64,000 nt of DNA from Nocardia harenae NBRC 108248 (GTDB lineage Bacteria > Actinomycetota > Actinomycetes > Mycobacteriales > Mycobacteriaceae). Location of the stretch: contig NZ_BDBH01000007.1 of assembly GCF_001612885.1 (NCBI RefSeq), forward strand, positions 1 to 64,000, given 5' to 3'. Shown here in pieces: positions 58,275 through 64,000 of the stretch. Numbering within the stretch: the first letter of the stretch is position 1; each line of letters begins with the position of its first letter. A program made the position numbers and the translations under genes. The notes under the pieces are model-generated. The model was not told the DNA's origin. It did not search any database and saw nothing but the letters and a program-made list of their open reading frames with translations.

Positions 58275-58590
58275 GCACCGGTTTTCCACTGTCCGAGGCG
58301 GTTTCGGCGCGTGCGGGAGCAGACCCGCTGCCGCGCAATGCCAGTCGGCATTGATATATCTCGCCACCGTGTCCGGCGCGGCGGCGGGGTGGCGATACGC
58401 TCGGCGCCGAAGTCGATCGCGCCCGCGCTCCGGGCGGGACCGTACGGCCCCCGCGGAGTCCGCGGAATGAGCGATAGCGAAAGGGCATGAAAGCAATTCG
58501 GCCACCACGGTGCGATGAGCGGCGAAGCCGGGTACCGTACCCTCGCGTGATCACTTGTCTGCCATCGTATCTTCCCGGCAGGGAGTCGCA
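58275..58590. other. Intergenic region, no gene seen
   Basis: A 316-base gap before the SpdB-like gene. It holds an inverted repeat (TCGCCACC at 58361-58368 and GGTGGCGA at 58388-58395, 19 bases apart) preceded by the AT-rich stretch TTGATATATC. The latter and the repeat may be part of a promoter or operator. No open frame with coding character is present. Confidence 0.5.
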
Positions 58591-60783
58591 GTGACCATCG
58601 AACAGAACAACGAAGACGATGTCACCGCGCTGGCGAGACGGGTCGAGCGGGCGAGAGGCCGTCTCGCGTATCAGTTCGATCCGGCGCTGACCCAGGCGCT
58701 CTCGGAAGACGAGCTGCGCTCCGAGCGCGAGCTCGCCGAGCGCATCCGCACCGAGGAGCGCGGGCAACGGTGGAAAGAGGTGCAGGCCGCCGCCTCGGCC
58801 TCGGACCGCGCACGGCAGACCACCGAAGCCATCGAGAAGGCCGACATGCGAGATCTCCTGCTCGCTCGTAAAGCGATCGCCGCGCAGCGGCGCGAATCGA
58901 GCCCGCACGCCAAACTCGCCTCGCTCTACCGGCATCGCTCCTGGTCGCTGCGGGCCCTCGCGGGCGTCGTCACGGCCGGCATGCTGTGGTCGGCGGTCAA
59001 CGTCCAGCAGAACATCGCGCCCGGCGGCCCCACCGACCCGCTCTTCTGGTTCAGCTACCTGCTCGAGGCCATGATCAGCGCGTGTCTGATCATCATCATG
59101 ATCGGCACCAACAAGGTCGCCGAGTGGGGCGTCATCGACAACCGGCGCCAGGTGCTCGCCGCCGAGGCGGCGCTGCTGCTGCTCACCGTCTCGCTGAACA
59201 CCTATCCCTATGTCCGGCTGGGCGACTGGTACGACGCCGCGGTGCACGCGGTGGCGCCGGTGATGATCGGCGTCGCGCTGCTCATCCACGACGCGGTGAG
59301 TGCCCGCTACGGCCTCGCCATCGCCAGGGCGACGGCTCAGGTGCGCGACCTCCCGGACGCCACCGACCAGATTCGGCTGCGGATGCCCGGCGCCTACCGC
59401 GGCAGCGCCATCACCGAGCTGGGCAGGCCGCCCATCGACGAGCCCGCCGCGCTGCCCCCCATGGCCGAGGGCGAGTACGAGATCGTCGAGGAGGACGAGC
59501 TGCCGCCGGAGGACCCGGACACCGATCCGGATGCCGCGGAGCAGCCCGACGAGGACGAGCACGCCGAGCTCACCGGCGGCGCCGAGGAGGCGAGCGCCTT
59601 CCGCTCGCCGAATCAGCCCGCGCGGCAGCCGGTGACGGCCGAGGCGAAGGCCGAGGAGGCCGCGGCGGAGGCGGTCGCGGACGAGGTCGCCGAGGAGCCG
59701 AAGCGGGTGCCTGCCAAGCGCACCCGCCCCGCGGCCAAGACCGCCAAGCCCGCGGCGGCCAAGCCGCAGCGCGCGCCTGCCCCGGCCGAGATGCCCGCGG
59801 ACGACACCCCGACCGGCGTGATCCCGGTCGTCGTCGCCGAGGCCGACGCCGAGCCCGCCGAGCGGAAGACCGCGGCCAAGGTGGCCCGGCCCGCCGCGAA
59901 GACGGCGGCCAAGCCCGCCGCCAAGTCCGTTGCCGCGAAGGCGACTCCGGTCGAGGAGCCCGCCGAGGAGCAGCCCGCGCCGAAGCCCGCCGCGGTACAG
60001 CCCGCGACCCGGACCGCCGCTGTGCGGACGAAGCCGGTCGCCGTGCCGGAGCCGGCTCCGGCCGCCGAGCCCGCGGAGCCCGCTGTCCGTCCCGCCGCCG
60101 CCCGGGTGGAGCCGGTCGCCGAGCCCGCGGCCGCACCGGCCGCGCAGCCGGCAGCGGCACGGAGCGCTCAGCCCGCGGCAGCGGCACGGACCGCGCAGCC
60201 GGCGGCGGCCAGGTCGGCCCAGTCCGCGGCAGCGGCTCGGACCGCCCAGTCCGCGGCAGCGGCACGGACCGCCCAGCCCGCTGCGGCGGCCAGGTCGGCC
60301 CAGCCCGCCGCGGCGGCGCGCACCGCGCAGCCCGCCCGCGTCGCCCAGCCCGCCGCTCGCGCCGCGGGCCAGGGCAGGTCGGCCGCCGCCGCGCAGCCGG
60401 TGTCCCGCCAGGCCACCGCCCGCGCGACCGCGCCGGTCGAGGTGCCGGAGCCGGATCGCCCGGCCGCGCCGGTGATCAGCTTCGCCAGCAAGGCCGCCGC
60501 CAGGCCCGCCGCGGATCGCGACCCGATCATGATGCCGATCGAGCCGACCCCGTCCCGGCCGCGCACCTCCGGCCCGCGCACCGGCCCGCTGGCCGCGGTG
60601 GGCAGGAAGAAGAAGGCCCCCGAACCCGAGCCCGCGCCGATCCCGGCGACCTCGGACGTCTACGACACCGGCGCGCTCCGGGTCGCCGACATGCTGGAGC
60701 AGGAGCTCGCCGAGCTCCGCGAGAAGCGGCGCCAGGCGCGCGCCGCAGGCCGCAGCAGCCGCTCCTCGAGCCGGGACTACTGA
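58591..60783 (+). CDS. SpdB/DUF2637-like membrane protein with Ala/Pro-rich repeat tail
   Basis: Protein of 730 aa. Residues 1-105 are a charged coiled-coil-like region. A four-helix membrane region follows (about 118-235) with WSLRALAGVVTAGMLWSAVNVQ and FSYLLEAMISACLIIIMIGT, which resembles DUF2637/SpdB spread proteins of actinomycete conjugative elements. The last 450 residues are Ala/Pro/Glu-rich and disordered, with AQPAAAAR-type repeats at about 510-590. A terminal charged helix EQELAELREKRRQ ends it. GTG 58591 follows GGGAG. No plasmid or transfer genes are near. Confidence 0.78.
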   Translation: MTIEQNNEDDVTALARRVERARGRLAYQFDPALTQALSEDELRSERELAERIRTEERGQRWKEVQAAASASDRARQTTEAIEKADMRDLLLARKAIAAQRRESSPHAKLASLYRHRSWSLRALAGVVTAGMLWSAVNVQQNIAPGGPTDPLFWFSYLLEAMISACLIIIMIGTNKVAEWGVIDNRRQVLAAEAALLLLTVSLNTYPYVRLGDWYDAAVHAVAPVMIGVALLIHDAVSARYGLAIARATAQVRDLPDATDQIRLRMPGAYRGSAITELGRPPIDEPAALPPMAEGEYEIVEEDELPPEDPDTDPDAAEQPDEDEHAELTGGAEEASAFRSPNQPARQPVTAEAKAEEAAAEAVADEVAEEPKRVPAKRTRPAAKTAKPAAAKPQRAPAPAEMPADDTPTGVIPVVVAEADAEPAERKTAAKVARPAAKTAAKPAAKSVAAKATPVEEPAEEQPAPKPAAVQPATRTAAVRTKPVAVPEPAPAAEPAEPAVRPAAARVEPVAEPAAAPAAQPAAARSAQPAAAARTAQPAAARSAQSAAAARTAQSAAAARTAQPAAAARSAQPAAAARTAQPARVAQPAARAAGQGRSAAAAQPVSRQATARATAPVEVPEPDRPAAPVISFASKAAARPAADRDPIMMPIEPTPSRPRTSGPRTGPLAAVGRKKKAPEPEPAPIPATSDVYDTGALRVADMLEQELAELREKRRQARAAGRSSRSSSRDY
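60142..60345 (+). repeat. In-frame Ala/Gln/Pro/Arg repeat array
   Basis: Within the previous gene, a 24-27-base unit encoding AQPAAA(A)R(S/T) is repeated seven to eight times with small changes. It varies in unit length by one Ala, a sign of slippage or unequal recombination. Confidence 0.7.
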
Positions 60784-60804
60784 CCGGCAGCTCTCCGGAA
60801 GCCG

Positions 60805-60840
60805 ACAGGGCCCGGACCCCGTGCGGGGTCCGGGCCCTGT
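60805..60840. terminator. Strong terminator hairpin
   Basis: A perfect 16-bp stem (ACAGGGCCCGGACCCC) with loop GTGC, 22 bases after the SpdB-like gene's stop and followed by TTG. It also faces the convergent gene at 60900. Confidence 0.85.
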
Positions 60841-60899
60841 TGCCGTCTCCGGGTGGCCGCGCCCCGGCGCGACGCGTCCGGCACGGTGCCGGACGGAAT

Positions 60900-61382
60900 T
60901 CACGGCACGGGATAGGCCAGGGCGAGGAAGGCGTGGACGGTGCTGAGGAGTTCGCGGCCGAGGGCGCGGTCGTCGGCGTGGGCGGCGGGGGCTTCGAGGG
61001 ACCAGCGGGTGAGGGTCTGCTCGGCCTCGGTGGCGAGGTGCAGGAGGGGGAGGCGGGTGGCGGCGAGGCCGGGGAGGGCGAGGACGACGAGGCGAGCGCA
61101 GCGGTCGATGATGTCGCGGAGGGCGAGCAGCTCGGCGGGGACGGCGGGGCCGAGGTGCGTCCCGGCGAGCGCGGCGGCGCCGTGGCAGCGCTGCGCCACC
61201 TCGCCGAGCGCCGCGGCGAGCGGGGCGGAGTCCGGGGCGTCGAGATTGGCGCGAACCGTCGATACCGCCGCCTCGACACCGCGCAGCCGGAGCCGGATCA
61301 GCCGCGGATCGCGATCCGCCTCGAACTCGGCGCCGTCCGAGGTCGCGGCCGCTCGGACAGGGATGCCGGTCGCTGCGCCCAT
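60900..61382 (-). CDS. Hypothetical helical protein
   Basis: Protein of 160 aa, wholly helical: LIRLRLRGVEAAVSTVRANLD, ALGEVAQRCHGAAALAGTHL, LLALRDIIDRCARLVVLAL and a C-terminal LLSTVHAFLALAYPVP. It looks like a small helical bundle; no family recognised. ATG at 61382 follows AAGGCGGGACGG; the frame extends to 61448 but without a good start. Between two hairpin-rich borders. Confidence 0.65.
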   Translation of the reverse strand: MGAATGIPVRAAATSDGAEFEADRDPRLIRLRLRGVEAAVSTVRANLDAPDSAPLAAALGEVAQRCHGAAALAGTHLGPAVPAELLALRDIIDRCARLVVLALPGLAATRLPLLHLATEAEQTLTRWSLEAPAAHADDRALGRELLSTVHAFLALAYPVP

Positions 61383-61513
61383 CCGTCCCGCCTTCCGATT
61401 CACCCGTCCTTCCTGAACAGCCGCCCAGGAAGGAATCGGACGTAACATACTCCCGGTCCAGCTGAGCCGCCACCTGGGATTACCTGGAACGGATGGTCAC
61501 TTGGTCCGGCGGC

Positions 61514-62320
61514 TCAGACCGCCTTGCGCAACCCGGCGTCGACCAGCACGTCGGCGCCGGTGGTGCTGGCCGAGCGCGGCGAGCAGAGCAGCACGACGGC
61601 GTCCGCGATCTCCTGCGGATCGATCAGCCGTCCGGTGGTGAGCGCCATCATGGCCGCGGCCCCGCCGCCGAGCACGGCGTCCCGATCCGATCCGGTCGCG
61701 GCGGCGATCACCTCGGCGGCCCCGCCCGGCTCGGTCCACCACGGCGTCAGCACCGGCCCCGGCGAGACCGTGTTCACCCGAATACCCTGCGGCCCGTACT
61801 CCTCGGAGAGCGCCTTGGTGAGGTTGCCGATCCCGGCCTTGGCCACCCCGTAGTCGACATTGATCGCGCTCGGCACGTGCGCGTGCGTCGAGGAGACATT
61901 GACGATCGCCCCGCCGCCGCGGGCCAGCATGAGCGGCACCGCCGCGCGTACCGCCCGCACCGTCGCCATCACATTGAAGTCGAACATGGCGAGCCAGTCG
62001 GCGTCGTCGAGCGCGGTGAAGGAGAAGCGCGGGAGCACCGCGCCCGGCGGCGGCCCACCGGCATTGTTGACCAGCACGTCGACCCCGCCGAAGAGTTCGG
62101 CCGCGCGCTCGACGGCGCGGCCGGGGCCCTCCGGGGTGGCCAGGTCGGCGGCGACGTGCACCAGGCGGTCACCGGCGAGTTCGGTCAGCTCGGGGGTCGG
62201 GCGCCGGGAGACCGCGACCACCAGCGCGCCCTCGGCGCGCAGCGTGCGGGCGGTGGCGAGCCCGATTCCCTTGGACGCCCCGGTGACGACGGCGACCCTG
62301 TCCTGCAGCAGAAGATCCAT
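61514..62320 (-). CDS. Short-chain dehydrogenase/reductase
   Basis: SDR of 268 aa: VVTGASKGIGLATAR, NNAGGPPPGAVLPRFSF, active-site IVNVSSTHAHVPSA, YGVAKAGIGNLTKA and IRVNTVSPGPVLTPWW. Probably a 3-oxoacyl-ACP reductase or sugar/alcohol dehydrogenase type; substrate open. ATG 62320. Divergent from the mechanosensitive channel gene across about 147 bases. Confidence 0.9.
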   Translation of the reverse strand: MDLLLQDRVAVVTGASKGIGLATARTLRAEGALVVAVSRRPTPELTELAGDRLVHVAADLATPEGPGRAVERAAELFGGVDVLVNNAGGPPPGAVLPRFSFTALDDADWLAMFDFNVMATVRAVRAAVPLMLARGGGAIVNVSSTHAHVPSAINVDYGVAKAGIGNLTKALSEEYGPQGIRVNTVSPGPVLTPWWTEPGGAAEVIAAATGSDRDAVLGGGAAAMMALTTGRLIDPQEIADAVVLLCSPRSASTTGADVLVDAGLRKAV

Positions 62321-62467
62321 GCGGCAAGCCTCGCCCGCGCGCGAGCGCGGCGCTGGCGGCTTCCGGCCGTCGCGGTGGCAAGGATCGCACCCCGAGTGAG
62401 CCGCGAACGCATGGGTAGCCTGTCGTGAGGACGAACCGACCGACCACACGACAAGGAGTTCTACGCC

Positions 62468-63562
62468 TTGGAGGACGTCATCCGGCCGCTCATCGTCTTC
62501 GGCGTCACCGTCGCGATCACCGTGCTCGCGGGGCTGGTCATGGACCGCCTGCTGCGGTACAGCGCGCAGAAACGCCCGGACACCCGATTGCCGCTCCTGC
62601 TGCGGCGCCTGCAGTTACCGGTGCAGGTGCTGCTCGGAACGGTGGCCCTGCACTTCACCTACCCGCTCGCGGAGCTGCACCTGCGGCAGGACGCGATGAT
62701 CCGCAATATCCTCGCCACCATGGCCGTCATGGCCCTGGCCTGGACCGTCATCCGGTTCGCCGACGCGGTGGCGGAGAACACGCTCTCGGCCTACTCGCAC
62801 CGCACCCAGGACATCGCCCGGGTGCGGCAGCTGCGCACCCAGCTCGGGCTGGTGCGCCGGATCATCACCTCGATCCTGGTGGTCACCACCGCCGCGGTGG
62901 CGATCCTGCTGCTCTTCCCGACCATGCGCACGCTCGGCACCTCGCTGCTCGCCTCGGCGGGCGTGATCGGCATCATCGCCGGTGTCGCGGCCCAGTCCAC
63001 GCTGAGCAATCTGGTGGCCGGGCTGCAGATCGCCTTCGGCGACTCGGTGAAGATCGGCGACACCGTGGTGGTGGAGGGGGAGTGGGGCACCGTCGAGGAG
63101 ATCACCCTCGCCTTCCTGACCGTCCGGATCTGGGACGACCGCAGGCTGACCATGCCGGTCTCGTACTTCAACAGCATGCCGTACGAGAACTGGTCGCGCG
63201 GTGGCTCGCAGCTCACCGGGACGGTGTTCCTGCACCTCGATCACTGCACGCCGATCGATGCGCTCCGCGACCACCTCCGCGATTTCCTGAAGCAGCGGGA
63301 GGATTGGGACGGGCGCAACTGGAATCTGCTGGTCACCGACAGCACGCCGACCAATATCGTGGTGCGCGCCTCGATGTCGGCGGCCGATGCCGACGACGTG
63401 TGGACGCTGCGCTGCGCCGTGCGCGAGGAACTCATCGGGTGGCTCGGGGAGCATCACCCGAAGGCGCTGCCCAAGGTCGCCACCGCGCTGATCGGGGCGG
63501 GTGAGCCGGAGGCGCCGTCCGGGGTGCAGCGGGTGCTCGACGGGGTCGGGGCCGGGCGGTAG
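62468..63562 (+). CDS. Mechanosensitive ion channel, MscS family
   Basis: Channel protein of 364 aa that releases solutes on hypo-osmotic shock. Four membrane helices; the pore-lining TM3 region is LLASAGVIGIIAGVAAQSTLSNLVAGLQIAFGD, and the MscS beta domain begins at VKIGDTVVVEGEWGTVEEI, ending with NWSRGGSQLTGTV. Start is TTG at 62468 after AAGGAG. Confidence 0.92.
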   Translation: MEDVIRPLIVFGVTVAITVLAGLVMDRLLRYSAQKRPDTRLPLLLRRLQLPVQVLLGTVALHFTYPLAELHLRQDAMIRNILATMAVMALAWTVIRFADAVAENTLSAYSHRTQDIARVRQLRTQLGLVRRIITSILVVTTAAVAILLLFPTMRTLGTSLLASAGVIGIIAGVAAQSTLSNLVAGLQIAFGDSVKIGDTVVVEGEWGTVEEITLAFLTVRIWDDRRLTMPVSYFNSMPYENWSRGGSQLTGTVFLHLDHCTPIDALRDHLRDFLKQREDWDGRNWNLLVTDSTPTNIVVRASMSAADADDVWTLRCAVREELIGWLGEHHPKALPKVATALIGAGEPEAPSGVQRVLDGVGAGR

Positions 63563-63685
63563 AACGGCGCGGGCCGGGTCGGCGGAGCTCTCCGGGGACC
63601 CGGCCGCGCGGGCGGTCCGGCTCACGAGCCGGGCCGGTGCCCGGCCCGGCTCCGGGGGAGTCTCGCCCGGCGAGCCGCGGTCCGC

Positions 63686-64000
63686 TCAGCCCAGCTCGGC
63701 GAGCTGGGGAACGACCGGCGCCAGGCTGTCGATCCACGCCGCGGGCTTGCCCGCGGGCGGCATGACGATGGCCTGGTGCACGCCGATCTTCGCGTAGTCC
63801 GCGAGCCGGCGGGCGAAGCCGTCGTGATTGTCCGGGTTCGGCGATCCGGCCATCACCGTCACCCGGATCTCGGCGAAATCCCGCCCGACGGTGTCGCAGT
63901 GCCCGCGGAGCACGTCGAGCTTGTGCTCCACATCGGCCGGCGAGGTGCCGAACAGGTTGCAGCGATCCGCGTACTGCGCCACCAGCCGCAGCGTCTTCTT
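63686..64000 (-). CDS. Luciferase-like (F420-dependent type) oxidoreductase, C-terminal part, cut by window edge
   Basis: Only the last 105 residues or so are in the window; the frame continues past 64000. The sequence AQYADRCNLFG and VMPPAGKPAAWIDSL match the C-terminus of LLM-class flavin/F420-dependent oxidoreductases of mycolata. The rest and the start lie outside the window, so exact function is open. Confidence 0.75.
   Translation of the reverse strand, partial: KKTLRLVAQYADRCNLFGTSPADVEHKLDVLRGHCDTVGRDFAEIRVTVMAGSPNPDNHDGFARRLADYAKIGVHQAIVMPPAGKPAAWIDSLAPVVPQLAELG

Noticed and set aside
60142..60345. Repeat array considered as a CRISPR or mobile-element repeat
   Set aside because: The unit is in frame, codes for AQPAAAAR-type residues and has no spacers; it is protein low complexity.
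58210..61473. Long minus-strand frame opposite the LuxR and SpdB-like genes
   Set aside because: Shadow of the GC-rich, repeat-rich plus-strand gene; very high Gly/Arg content and no ribosome site or family.

Overview
The window is 64 kb of GC-rich actinobacterial chromosome, most likely from Nocardia or a close mycolic-acid relative. The grounds are a gene order from position 54 to 26731 that follows the M. tuberculosis Rv1321-Rv1343c block, a GlgE-type glucan pathway, MspA/Nfp-type porins, a mycothiol-dependent MscR dehydrogenase and a CYP136-like locus. The genus is inferred from remembered gene families; no search was run. I saw no rRNA, tRNA, CRISPR array or intact insertion sequence.

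Region 1 (1-26.7 kb) is the conserved block: NucS mismatch endonuclease, a small zinc-ribbon protein, a DivIVA-like coiled coil, methylmalonyl-CoA epimerase, an acetyl-CoA acetyltransferase, a DUF3817 protein and a thioredoxin-TPR protein; then glgB-glgE facing glgP; a purine permease and a DoxX protein; pncB-pncA-dinG; clpS-DUF2017-P1 peptidase; the mec-cysO-cysM cysteine pathway; a rhomboid protease, an Rv1339-like phosphodiesterase, rph and rdgB; and two small membrane proteins. The glutamate racemase gene expected between the rhomboid and Rv1339 homologues is missing.

Region 2 (26.7-38.2 kb) is mixed: an SDR and a large MFS exporter with a C-terminal winged-helix-like domain, an HNH-family lipoprotein nuclease, PhoU, an OhrR-like MarR regulator with a clear operator, a cluster of small envelope or stress proteins (DUF6131, CsbD), an AraC regulator facing an EthA-like monooxygenase, an F420-type nitroreductase, and an excalibur protein.

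Region 3 (38.2-40.3 kb) is a visibly AT-richer island holding a two-gene operon: a 107-108 aa protein of unknown function and a 517 aa ImmA/IrrE-type metalloprotease with a large uncharacterised N-terminal part. It is the best candidate here for an undescribed system.

Region 4 (40.3-50.8 kb) has a BASS transporter with an OhrR-like regulator, the TetR/CYP136/ferredoxin/SDR locus, a DUF574 methyltransferase, a WGR-domain beta-propeller protein, a DUF72 protein, a sirtuin and another MarR regulator with a perfect operator palindrome.

Region 5 (50.9-64 kb) contains two tandem copies of an MspA-family porin gene pair (four porins in a row, each pair ending in a terminator), an orphan OmpR-type response regulator, the mscR-MBL operon facing a LuxR-type regulator, a 730 aa SpdB/DUF2637-like membrane protein with an Ala/Pro repeat tail, an SDR, an MscS channel, and a luciferase-like oxidoreductase cut by the right edge.
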